A DNA stretch of 10,407 nucleotides from Euperipatoides rowelli (taxonomy: Eukaryota; Onychophora; Udeonychophora; Euonychophora; Peripatopsidae): NCBI GenBank assembly GCA_003024985.2, contig PXIH01S0022303.1, one strand, 5' to 3'. The notes beneath the pieces were generated by a model. The model searched no databases. It saw nothing but the letters and a program-made list of their open reading frames with translations, and was not told where the DNA came from. Positions within the stretch are counted from its first letter, which is position 1. The number at the start of each line of letters is the position of its first letter. Positions 1 to 7,342 of the stretch are shown here, piece by piece. The translations under genes and the position numbers were made by a program.

Positions 1-784
1 AACTGTAAATTATTTAATATAATAAATTTAAATGTTTTTCTAGACTTTTATAAGGTTTTCATAGAAAAAAGAAAAAAATAGTTTTTTAATTGTGAGGTGT
101 ATGTTTGAAAAGAATGGCTGAAAATTAATTAATTTAGCCAATTTTCTTAGAATTAATCTTTTTCTCTTTTATTATTTAAGTTAACCATTTTGTTAATACC
201 ATTCTGGTAAAAAAAAATACTAAATTCTGTATAACTTACTAGGAAATAAAAATCACATGGTCAGATTTTAAACAAAATACTCCAGAAACAAGCATTGCTC
301 ATGTCACTATATTATTATTTTTTTTTTTAGAAAATTAGCAGTAAATGACTTGGCAGTTTTTAAATATAAAATTTAGCAATGATTTGACATACACTTGTAA
401 ACTGTTACAAAAGATAATAGACTAGCCGATAGCTTTTAAAAAAAATACAGTACCGTAAATAAGATTATTGGATACTAAAATTATATGTTTTATTCCATAA
501 CACTTCTTTATCACTCATTCTTTGTCAAAAAAATGCTGCCCTTAAAATTTTCTACAAGCAGTCGCTGATTCTGCTTGTGCCTTTTCAAATCCATTTTAAT
601 CATAGAAATGAATTATTACTATATAGCCTGGCAAATAAAACGTGTGATAAATTATACAGTGATATGACATTAGGCAAACAGTGAATGTTTGGTTGTTAAT
701 TGTGCTTATATATGACAAATATAACTAGCAGGAGATTCTACTTCAGGTAGGCTATCTCATTATTTGAATATTTTAAAAAAAAAC
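1..784. other. AT-rich non-coding DNA, no gene seen
   Basis: No open frame or recognisable domain is present on either strand. The stretch has many A and T runs and one short stem-loop: ACAAGCAG at 554-561 pairs with CTGCTTGT at 571-578 across a 9-base loop. A TAGGCTA motif lies near 750. Nothing else stands out. Confidence 0.75.
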
Positions 785-953
785 ATGCCCGGCCGAGCAT
801 CTTGTACTTCTTACATGCCCAGACTATATAACCCGGACAGTGCCAGATTTATATATGGGCTTGGTAAGCTGTAGCCCAGGGCCTTATAATGCAGGGGGAC
901 TTAGCTTCCAAACTTTATATAGCCCAGGGCCTCATCCTAGGTGCCCCGGGCAT
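785..953. repeat. GC-rich repeat patch with short inverted ends
   Basis: This patch is clearly richer in GC than the DNA around it. It begins ATGCCCGG (785-792) and ends with the inverted match CCGGGCAT (946-953). Inside, TAGCCCAGGGCCT occurs twice, near 871-884 and 919-932, joined by AT-rich linkers. It has no open frame. The sharp edges and inverted ends suggest a small MITE-like or SINE-like element about 169 bp long, but 8-bp ends are weak evidence and I recognise no family. Confidence 0.4.
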
Positions 954-960
954 CTCGGTC

Positions 961-1213
961 AAAGGATTTATTGAGCAATAGTTCTAATATAGTATTTCAT
1001 TGTACCAGTAAATGATTTTTAATTTATTTTATTAAAAAAAATAAAAAACATTTTTCAATATCAAAATTCAGTCTGCATTTAATTCAATTTTAAGAAAATA
1101 TCTTATTTTTGAGGAACTTAAAATTATTTCAGACATTTTAAATTATTAATGTGGAAAATTTAAAAAAATAAAACTAATTTTATAAGATTTCTAAATTGTT
1201 CAGTATAAACTAT
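961..1213. other. AT-rich spacer, nothing recognised
   Basis: Very AT-rich spacer with several short A and T runs. No open frame, RNA gene or repeat was seen. Confidence 0.7.
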
Positions 1214-1292
1214 TTGGCCGAATATAAATAATAATAAAAATGGTCTTCGGCCGGAGCCTAGTGCGATGCCGGCATTCGGTGCACCTCTAATA
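1214..1292 (-). mobile_element. Probable hAT-like DNA transposon end (remnant)
   Basis: Read on the minus strand, the segment starts TAGAGGTGCACCGAATGCCGG and goes on to CCGGCCGAAG and ATTCGGCCAAAT. Repeated GGCCGAA/CCGAAT blocks next to an AGGTGCACCGAAT terminus resemble the ends of some animal hAT-type elements (recall of the family pattern, not a search). No second terminus, target-site duplication or transposase is visible, so this is at most a remnant or a very short derivative. Confidence 0.35.
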
Positions 1293-1517
1293 TAAATGTT
1301 TTTGTAAATCGTATCGGAAATAAATGTTAATTGCTATCAAGTTTTTCCTTATGAGCTTTTTTTTACAAAATGGCGGTATGAGAAAAACACATGGAAATAA
1401 AAGTTTTTCTTGAATTTTGAATAATTAAAAGTTCCTAGACAGATTGACAGTTATGAAATTAAGCTGCAAATAATTTTACAAACAAATCAGATGAAATTTG
1501 ACAAGTTCTAGTAGCAA
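1293..1517. other. AT-rich spacer before the minisatellite
   Basis: No recognisable feature. If the Gypsy pol had continued past the protease on the minus strand, its reverse transcriptase would begin here. Reading all minus frames shows no RT motif, so the Gypsy similarity really stops at the minisatellite. Confidence 0.6.
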
Positions 1518-1770
1518 ACAGAAACATATACTGTAGGCTACAGCGGGGGTGGCCAGACAGAAACATATACTGTAGGCTACAGCAGTGGTGGCCAGACAGA
1601 AACATATACTGTAGGCTACAGCAGGGGTGGCCAGACAGAAACATATACAGCGGGGGTGGCCAGACAGAAACATATACTATAGGCTACAGCGGGGGTGGCC
1701 AGACAGAAACATATACTGTAGGCTACAGCGGGGGTGGCCAGACAGAAACATATAGGCTACTGTAGGCTAC
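1518..1770. repeat. 39-bp minisatellite, about 6.5 copies
   Basis: Direct tandem repeat with a unit beginning ACAGAAACATATACTGTAGG and ending GGGGGTGGCCAG. Units lie at 1518-1556, 1557-1595, 1596-1634, 1635-1663 (short, 29 bp), 1664-1702 and 1703-1741, with a degenerate partial unit at 1742-1770. Full copies differ at only a few bases, for example GCGGGGG, GCAGTGG and GCAGGGG. The short unit has lost exactly 10 bp, TGTAGGCTAC. Because 39 is divisible by 3, the array yields spurious 13-residue periodic ORFs on the minus strand, and the 29-bp unit breaks their frame. Its right edge touches the end of the Gypsy protease fossil. Confidence 0.95.
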
Positions 1771-1775
1771 TACAG

Positions 1776-2045
1776 GTTGCGACCTAAAAGATTTGAAATT
1801 CCATTTTCTGTTACAATCAAGTTTAGATTTTCTGTCTGTTGTACTGTAAAAGTCATTTCCCTAATGGTTTGATTATGTGGTCAAAAGCACAAATAATTAA
1901 TTTAGTAGGATTTAATTTCCTATATATGGCCACAGTTTTTGGAAGGTTTTCCTTGGGATGATGCTTACTGCAGCATCGGTATCCAGTTCAAATTCAACCT
2001 TTATTCCATTGATTTTTATTAAAATATTAATCGGTTTTGTTGAAT
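1776..2045 (-). pseudogene. Gypsy retropepsin (aspartic protease) remnant
   Basis: The minus strand encodes INGIKVEFELDTDAAVSIIP, with the core ELDTDAAVSIIP at 1989-1954. This matches the retroviral-type protease active site, which normally reads DTGAA. The glycine after the catalytic D-T is Asp here, which would be expected to abolish activity. After a frameshift, a second stretch on the same strand ends NGISNLLGRN (LLGRN at 1790-1776), matching the C-terminal G-R-N motif of Gypsy proteases. In life this domain cuts the Gag-Pol polyprotein. The copy is broken by at least one frameshift and by stops. The ORF at 2019-2222 lies just upstream and is the degenerate gag-protease linker (ends TDDNFEGLLINTLLTI), not a cellular gene. 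Confidence 0.85.
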
Positions 2046-2239
2046 GTTCCATATTGTAAGTAAAGTGTTTATTAATAAACCTTCAAAATTATCATCTGTT
2101 TCTGAATCCTTTTTAATTTCACTAGAGTGTATTGTTTTATTTTGAGAATTAAAATTATTTTTAATACTTTTATCCTTTAGTCTGCTAATTGTTTGTATAT
2201 ATTCTTGTTTAAATGGTATCACATAGCATTTTTAAATTT

Positions 2240-2278
2240 GCAATATTTTGCATCATGTTTTTCACCGCAATGTCTGCA
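2240..2278 (-). other. CCHC zinc-knuckle codons of Gypsy gag
   Basis: Thirteen codons read CRHCGEKHDAKYC, with all three Cys and the His in place. This is one of the best-preserved parts of the element and gives a firm anchor for its orientation and identity. Confidence 0.88.
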
Positions 2279-2746
2279 TGAGAAAATTTAGTTTTATTAA
2301 ACTTTTTAATTACTTGCGTTTAAAAGGTGAAGTTTTTATTATTTTTTATTACTGATGCGCTTTTGTTTATCTCTGCTCTAAGGCGATTTGTACTAGAGTG
2401 TCAAAGTTAACATCTTTTTCCAACACTAGTCTTTTATTGTATGTTTTCATTTTTCAATCCAAAGATAATTGGATAAATTGGTCGCTGAGTATAAAGTTTA
2501 GAATGTCTCCTAGTTGGCAATTAATGCTTAAGTGCAGCTGCAAATTATGACATTTTCATCATTTTTTTGAATACTTTTCCTTAACTGAAATCTTTCTAGT
2601 CTCGCTAGAAGTCGTAGAGAATAATGCTGTTCTAAAATTTTGATAATCTCATCTAGAGATTTTTCTGCTGGTTTCTTAGGAGCCACTAAATCACATATGT
2701 TTTATCTCCAATACATGTTAAAATCGTAGGAATTCTCTTCTCTTCC

Positions 2747-2785
2747 TTAACATCATTAGCAATTAAAAATTGCTAATGATGTTAA
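2747..2785. repeat. Perfect 18-bp inverted repeat inside gag
   Basis: TTAACATCATTAGCAATT (2747-2764) and its exact complement AATTGCTAATGATGTTAA (2768-2785) are separated by AAA. The right arm overlaps the gag codons for the I-A-N-D-V stretch (minus strand). The left arm lies where different gag codons are expected. This suggests that one arm is a templated inverted copy of the other. Confidence 0.95.
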
Positions 2786-2869
2786 TTGTTTTGAATATCT
2801 AGTCCTGTCCAGGTTATCCTGCTTGGATCAAAGCTTGAGAATTTATTCATTTTTTTTAAAAGAGAAACT

Positions 2870-2889
2870 AATCAAACTTGTTACCATTC
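2870..2889 (-). promoter_or_regulatory. Possible tRNA primer-binding site region
   Basis: Directly after the LTR end the minus strand reads GAATGGTAACAAGTTTG. The TGG at 2886-2884, 3 bases past the CA terminus, is where an LTR element's primer-binding site normally starts (complement of a tRNA CCA end). I cannot assign the tRNA, and the site may be mutated. Confidence 0.4.
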
Positions 2890-3004
2890 TGTTATATCCT
2901 GTGTGTCTGTGGATGCTCTCAAATGATCATCACAAGCTTATAGGAACTAGGATATTTATTAAACCCGGGATAACAACATTACAGCTCCGTTACAGAACAT
3001 AACA
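2890..3004 (-). repeat. 115-bp Gypsy 5' LTR
   Basis: On the minus strand this segment starts TGTTAT and ends ATAACA. This is the usual TG...CA LTR boundary with a 6-bp inverted terminal match. It carries an AATAAA polyadenylation signal at 2960-2955 and lies about 40 bp upstream of the first gag-like ATG, as expected. At 115 bp it is short but in the range of Mag-like Gypsy LTRs. No second copy is in the window, so LTR pairing and target duplication cannot be tested. Confidence 0.7.
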
Positions 3005-4451
3005 ATCTAATATTTAATTGCATGCGCACAATTATATTAGTTTGGCTGTATATAATTACTGTACTGGTATGTAATTTTAAAATACACTACATTATTTCAA
3101 ACTAAAACTATTTATTTTTAATGTATACAAAGCTTGAAAACTTTTATATAAAATTGTGAAACAAAACATTTTTAATTAGGCCTATTTACTTATTTTATCA
3201 TAAAACCAAAATTTATCTTGGCAGGTCACTCTCTTAGAACTAATCACACAATCTTGAGAAAGTTCAACCGTGTTTTTCTTCATTATCTAACTTTCAAATG
3301 TGGTCTAAACAAAACTTTTAGTGAAACTCTCTAGTAACTTTTCATGCTTCCTTAGTAAACTTATTTTAAATTTATCAACTCACCATTTTTGGTTCTTTAG
3401 TTTATCTCACCTAAATACTGTAACTTCCCTCTCCATCAAGCCATGACTCTGTAATAGCTACCTATAACCAATTTCCTTTAGAATACTTGAATGTACAGAT
3501 TTTGTCTTTCACTGTGAGGCATATAGACTAGTTTGACTCATGTGTTTTTCTTTTTGTTATTAATTTTTAAACTAGTGATTTTCTACTATTTTTTCACTTT
3601 TTTAAATATTTTACTGATTGCTGTAGCCTAATAATAAATTTTTTCTTTTATAACCATATTTCTTTGAATTTCAACTTTGCACATATTTTATCCAATTTGA
3701 TTTGTTTGGCTGCATTATGCTTGTATTAGGGCACAAAAAGTTAGAGTATAGGTTAGTTTATAGTAATTCATTTTCAAATATTGGACGTAAGAGGGCGCTT
3801 TTTTTATTTTTATGAACTCAAATTTTTAGATGAGGGTAGCCGCCTTTTTTTTTTTTTTTGACAAAAAAAGTATCCTATAGGCCTAATAATAAATTTTAGT
3901 ATTAAAAATTAAACCTACTTATAAATGATTTTTTTTTACTAGGCTATTTAAACAGAATCCTTTGAAGATGGGTGGGTGGTAGTAGAAATGAGGAATGATA
4001 GAAGTGGAAAATGATTGAGAATTAATTATGCATAGATTTTTATTGTAATATTAATTATTTTCTGTATAATTTTTGCTTGTATTGGTAATTTTGTTTCTGG
4101 ATTTCTTTTAAGTAAATTGGAGCATTTATGTGTTCTTTACAAAAAAAAAAAAAACTCTTTAGCTTACGGGTAATTATTTAATTAATTACATTTGAAAATA
4201 TCTTAAACTTTATATTCTATAGAAACTGAGAAAGAATAATCGAGATAAGAATATATTTATTTCTATATAGGCTATTATTAAAATAAATTTTACATTAATA
4301 ATTCTAAAAAAATATTAGGTACTATATAAGTTAAGGACTAGCCTACCATGATTTTTAATGTGCGAGTAGACTAAAATTATGCTTGGCCACGCCCTCAACT
4401 ACATTTTCATAATGTCAGCTAATAGGGATTTAGGAAAGTCACCCCCCTATA
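3005..4451. other. AT-rich non-coding DNA, no gene seen
   Basis: This 1.4-kb stretch has no convincing open frame or domain on either strand. It holds long homopolymers, such as T runs near 3846-3860 and an A run near 4140-4154. It also has two exact TAGGCCTA octamers (3177-3184, 3878-3885) and several TAGGCTA/TAGCCTA heptamers near 3624, 3941, 4269 and 4341. No element ends were recognised. Confidence 0.7.
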
Positions 4452-4727
4452 TAGCCTGGTCAATTTATTAAAAAAAAAAAACGTGATTTTGTTGCAAAAG
4501 GTCATGTAGTTAAGTTGTTAGGACCAAGAGTAGTAAAAAAAAACATTTTCAGCAATAAAAGACCTGTGCGAGTTGCGCAATGCGCAAAAAAACTGAAAAA
4601 ATTTGCTAAAATTTCTAGGTTTTTGCCCAAATCTTTCAAAATATACGTCTGACAGAAAAATTTATTTATTTCATTTTTAAATTAAATAAAATTTGCTCCA
4701 ATTTAGGCCCAAGTTGAACTCTATGTA
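4452..4727 (+). repeat. Dispersed repeat family A, copy 1
   Basis: This segment is an inverted copy of 7061-7342. Shared blocks in order: GTCAATTTATT; GCAAAAGGTCATGTAG; AAGTTGTTAGGACCAAG; GAGTTGCGCAATG; TAGGTTTTTGCCCAAATCT; ACAGAAAAATTTATTTA; CTCCAATTTAGGCC; GAACTCT. The copies differ by substitutions and a few small indels. It contains a short hairpin, TTGCGCA-A-TGCGCAA (4573-4587). No open frame is conserved, so a non-coding element such as a MITE is likely. Immediately downstream a different repeat starts (GGGATGGGACGCCGGTC). Confidence 0.88.
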
Positions 4728-4820
4728 GGGATGGGACGCCGGTCAAAATTTAAATTTTGACCGGTCAATTGACCAAAAAGATTTTGACCAGTTTTTTTTT
4801 GGTCAAAATCTAATTTTTCA
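4728..4820. repeat. GGTCAAAAT palindrome cluster, probable transposon end
   Basis: A TAGGGATGGGACGCC leader (from 4726) is followed by a perfect 26-bp palindrome at 4739-4764 (arms CCGGTCAAAATTT), overlapped by the 12-bp palindrome GGTCAATTGACC (4763-4774). Further copies are TTTTGACC near 4782-4789 and GGTCAAAATC at 4801-4810. Openings such as TAGGGATGGGAC are common at hAT-type termini (family knowledge, not searched). The block is cut off at the N at 4821. Confidence 0.6.
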
Positions 4821-4821
4821 N

Positions 4822-5355
4822 CTTACAAGATTCATGAATAATAACACCCAAATCCCTAGCCTCTTCTATCTCAATAATATCACTACATTTCATACTGTAT
4901 TTAAACTTATTATTTCTACCATTTGAACTATCTGACATTTAGCTAGGCTACATTAAAATCCATTTGCCAAATCTTAGCCCAGTTACTTAATTTATTTAAA
5001 TCACTTGGTATCATTATCAATAATGCCTCTTCCATACTATTAACTCTACCAACTAATTTAGTATCATCAGCAAATTTACTTATTTTACTTATATATTACG
5101 GTAACATCCAGATCATCAATAAAAATGAGAAAAAGCAAGGGTTCTAAAACTGACCCTTGTGGAACCCCACTTGACACTTCTTTCCAACTAGAAAATTTAC
5201 CATTAATAATTACGGTACTTTGTTTTCTTTCACTTAACCAATTTTTAATCCAATTTAATGCATTTCCAAAAATAGCTTTACTTTTAATTTTAGCTACTAA
5301 TCTACCATGAGCTACCTTATCAAAAGCTTTTTGAAAATCTAAGAAAACTACATCC
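4822..5355 (-). pseudogene. LINE (CR1/L2-like) reverse transcriptase fragment
   Basis: Minus-strand translation gives [19 protein letters not shown] from 5354, [17 protein letters not shown] (GVPQGS at 5168-5151), then [11 protein letters not shown]. After a one-base frame change comes KISKFADDTKLVGRV with the catalytic FADD at 5074-5063, and then NKLSNWAKIWQMDFN. After a second frame disruption come GRNNKFKY and RDLGVII (about 4857-4838). These are the palm-domain blocks of a non-LTR reverse transcriptase, closest by eye to CR1/L2-type elements. The usual G in SVLGPLLF is Glu. The copy is dead: at least two frame disruptions and a stop after the DFNVA segment. The plus-strand ORF at 5125-5310 is only the antisense shadow. 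Similarity ends precisely at single Ns on both sides (4821, 5356). Confidence 0.92.
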
Positions 5356-5356
5356 N

Positions 5357-6483
5357 ATGATAATATTGGTGATATTTCATGCTAAACTTAGTTATTTAGC
5401 AAATGAGAAACCCTTGATGAACAAATAAAATAAAATATTTCATTAATTTTAAATGGATTATATTTTATGATTTTGTATTCATGTATTCATATATAGGCTA
5501 TTTATTTGAACTTAACGAGAGAAAAAAAAACAGTTCTCCAATGTTCCATAAGTTTCATGTTTTTTTAAGCTAAAAAAAGAAATAGTGATGCAGATAGGCC
5601 TATTTGATTTTTGAACAATGTAGGATTTTAAATTTATTAGGCCTACTTTTACATTAATTGTGGTAACAAATGTACTTTTTTTTTTCTTGCTGAAACATTT
5701 TGCCACCAAAGCATTTATTTAAACATTTTTTCCCACCAAAAAAAAAAATAAAAAAAATTCCCCACCAAAATAAAATATTGTCTGCTAGAGCTCTGTTTCA
5801 AATTTTGCATTAGCAGGTTTGCTGTTCATTCAAGTTAAGTTGGTAAATTTTCAAGAGATATTAAAGAATCTTAAAACAAGGCTATATAGTTCTGACACAC
5901 ATTACTCATTGAACTTAAAAATACTGAATGGATAGAAATGAATGTAAAGTCTATCATATGTTTTTTTAATTATATTTAGCAGTAGGCTAGCCCTTTTTTA
6001 GTGAAATTTTAAAAAAATATTGTTATTAGTTTAAAGAATGCTGATTTGAGTCAGCCTCATATTGCTAATATTTTTTTACTGTGTATGGTAAGACACTGAT
6101 CCGAGTCTCACATTTATGCAAATTATTATGACAAAAACTTATTTTTTATCAGAAATATAATAACTTATAGGCCTATAAACAAAAATGTTTTTCAACAAAC
6201 AGATTTTGTTTTTATGATTGTTTTACTAAATGTTGCATTCTAATTAGCCCGTATTTACTGTATGTCCATATAATACATTAAAGTAAATATTTCAAAATCT
6301 ATAACAGATAGAAAAAAACTTATAGTATTTTTTGTTCTATTTTTTATCAGGAATTTTATTATATAAAGAAAAAAAAATCCAACAAAGTGATTTCTTTTTA
6401 TTTTTTTTTCTTAATGTCTGCTATAAAAAAAAATAAAAAGCCAGTTCATCTTACATTTTTCATTGCTTTTTCTCTGTTGTTTC
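5357..6483. other. AT-rich non-coding DNA with minor repeats
   Basis: No gene is seen. Minor features are three CCACCAAA motifs about 30 bp apart (5702-5769), three exact TAGGCCTA octamers (5595-5602, 5638-5645, 6168-6175), many homopolymers, and a GATTTGAGTCAGCCTCATATTG block at 6043-6064 that resembles the GATTCGAGTCATC repeats near 6782 and 6824. The minus-strand ORF at 5512-5709 is low-complexity, Lys/Phe-rich and shows no recognisable domain, so I read it as chance. Confidence 0.65.
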
Positions 6484-6600
6484 AGATAGAAATTTTTGGT
6501 TTTGATTTTTGAAATCTGCATTAAATTTTGATTTTAAAAATGTATAGCCTAAGTTTATTCCTAAATGTTTTATAATATTTGTATTATGCTACCTGAAATT
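6484..6600 (+). repeat. Dispersed repeat family B, copy 1
   Basis: This is an inverted copy of 10145-10238. Shared blocks: TTTTTGGTTTTGATTTTTGA, AATCTGCATTAAATT, GATTTTAAAAAT, AAGTTTATTCCTAAATGTTT and CCTGAAA. This copy has about 7 extra bases at 6542-6551, including TAGCCTA, and 16 extra bases near 6573-6590, relative to the other copy. It has no coding capacity. Confidence 0.88.
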
Positions 6601-6610
6601 CAAAATTTTA

Positions 6611-6677
6611 GAATCGCTTGATAAATTTTGAAAATAATATCACTGACTTCAAAACTAAAGAAAATTTCAAGCGATCC
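6611..6677. repeat. Imperfect stem-loop
   Basis: GAATCGCTTGATAAATTTT (6611-6629) pairs with AAAATTTCAAGCGATCC (6661-6677), with a 2-base bulge and one mismatch around a loop of about 31 bases. It lies just past repeat B copy 1. I know of no function for it. Confidence 0.6.
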
Positions 6678-6774
6678 AGAAATATATTTTTATTTTCTAT
6701 TTTATCTGTCTAAATGATAAATGTTTGACACTGTTGCCCAATTCATATTTTCATTTTGAAACTTGTAACACAAA

Positions 6775-6836
6775 TGACTCAGATTCGAGTCATCAGCATA
6801 TTGTGAAGGTTCACGTTGATTCGGATTCGAGTCATC
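6775..6836. repeat. GATTCGAGTCATC direct repeat pair
   Basis: GATTCGAGTCATC occurs exactly at 6782-6794 and 6824-6836, 42 bp apart. The first sits in a palindromic setting: TGACTC (6775-6780) and GAGTCA (6787-6792). Related sequences lie at 6043-6064 (GATTTGAGTCAGCCTCATATT) and near 6098 (GATCCGAGTCTCAC). This may be a degraded repeat family or a set of binding sites. Confidence 0.55.
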
Positions 6837-7060
6837 CACAATGAAAGTGTTAAAGGACCTATTAGGCCTAAAGACGTCCACCTGTGCTCACAATAAAGCT
6901 AAATAAATGTAATTCAAAGTCATTACTTGTGGTTTTCCTCGTAGAATGAGTGGTTTTTGATATACAGTATTTGGCAACATTCATCATCACAGTGAAATTT
7001 TTATGGTTTTTTTGGACAAAATTGCACATCCTTGAAATGCTGTATCTCAGAAACTACTAG

Positions 7061-7342
7061 ACATACAGAGTTCTACTTGGCCTAAATTGGAGTAAATTTT
7101 ATTTAATTTAAAAATTAAATAAATTTTTCTGTAAAACATAGTGTTATATTTTGGGAGATTTGGGCAAAAACCTAAAAATTTTCGCAATTTTTTCAGTTTG
7201 TTTTGCACATTGCGCAACTCACACTGGTCTTTCAATGCTGCAAATTTGGTTATTTACTACTGGCCTTGGTCCTAACAACTTGTCCAACATTTCTCACTAC
7301 ATGACCTTTTGCAAGGAATCCTGAATAAATTGACTGGGCTAA
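7061..7342 (-). repeat. Dispersed repeat family A, copy 2 (inverted)
   Basis: The reverse complement aligns with 4452-4727 along its whole length. It has about 14 extra bases near 7281-7294 and several CpG-to-TpG-type differences, such as TTGCACATTGCGCAA against TTGCGCAATGCGCAA. Its middle carries an AT palindrome (about 7098-7124). The minus-strand ORF at 7047-7235 falls inside this repeat and is not conserved in the other copy, so it is not a gene. Confidence 0.88.

Larger units (their letters stand above)
2225..2850 (-). pseudogene. Gypsy gag (capsid and nucleocapsid) remnant
   Basis: The gag-like segment may start at the ATG at 2850-2848 (MNKFSSFDP). Stretches characteristic of Ty3/Gypsy gag follow in order, in shifting frames: a F-x-x-ANDV-KEEKR-type segment leading to CIGDKTYV (about 2785-2695), APKKPAEKSLDEIIKILEQH (about 2685-2615), then LEKDVNFDTLVQIAL (about 2430-2383). 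It ends in the zinc knuckle CRHCGEKHDAKYC (2278-2240), a CX2CX3HX4C spacing known from Gypsy gag, followed by KFKNA. The second knuckle usually found next is degraded. Gag packages the element's RNA into virus-like particles. This copy has several stops and frameshifts and a foldback of 39 bp at 2747-2785, so it cannot be translated. Confidence 0.85.
1771..3004 (-). mobile_element. Truncated Ty3/Gypsy LTR retrotransposon (5' LTR, gag, protease)
   Basis: On the minus strand the order is a short LTR (3004-2890), a possible primer-binding region (from about 2886), gag (from about 2850), a CCHC zinc knuckle (2278-2240) and an aspartic protease (about 2045 to 1776). This is the 5' third of a Ty3/Gypsy (Metaviridae) element. 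Reverse transcriptase, RNase H, integrase and the 3' LTR are missing from the window. Multiple stops and frameshifts show it is long dead. The similarity ends at the LLGRN motif closing the protease, directly beside the 39-bp minisatellite. The clade resembles invertebrate Mag-like elements with very short LTRs, but that placement is an inference. Confidence 0.85.

Noticed and set aside
1459-1673. Two overlapping minus-strand ORFs with 13-residue periodic proteins
   Set aside because: They are translations of the 39-bp minisatellite. 39 is a multiple of 3, so any frame stays open, and the 29-bp unit shifts the frame. No start context or domain supports a gene.
2019-2222. Minus-strand ORF of 67 codons as a separate gene
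   Set aside because: It lies between the zinc knuckle and protease of the Gypsy fossil and is part of that element.
2970-3004. CCGTTACAG and TAACAACATTACAG in the LTR as relatives of the 16-bp motif
   Set aside because: Only the GTTACA arm matches. The sequence is better explained as the start of the Gypsy LTR.
5101-5109. GTAACATCC match as another copy of the 16-bp motif
   Set aside because: It is part of the LINE RT codons and lacks the second arm (GTTACA).
5125-5310. Plus-strand ORF of 61 codons
   Set aside because: It is the antisense of the LINE reverse transcriptase, whose true motifs (GVPQGS, FADD) read on the minus strand.
5512-5709. Minus-strand ORF of 65 codons
   Set aside because: Low-complexity Lys/Phe-rich translation of A/T runs, without a domain or neighbours.
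6470-6484. Splice-acceptor-like TTTTCTCTGTTGTTTCAG
   Set aside because: It has a pyrimidine tract plus CAG, but the sequence after it is non-coding repeat B with no open exon.
7047-7235. Minus-strand ORF of 62 codons
   Set aside because: Lies inside inverted repeat A. The other copy (4452-4727) does not keep the frame.
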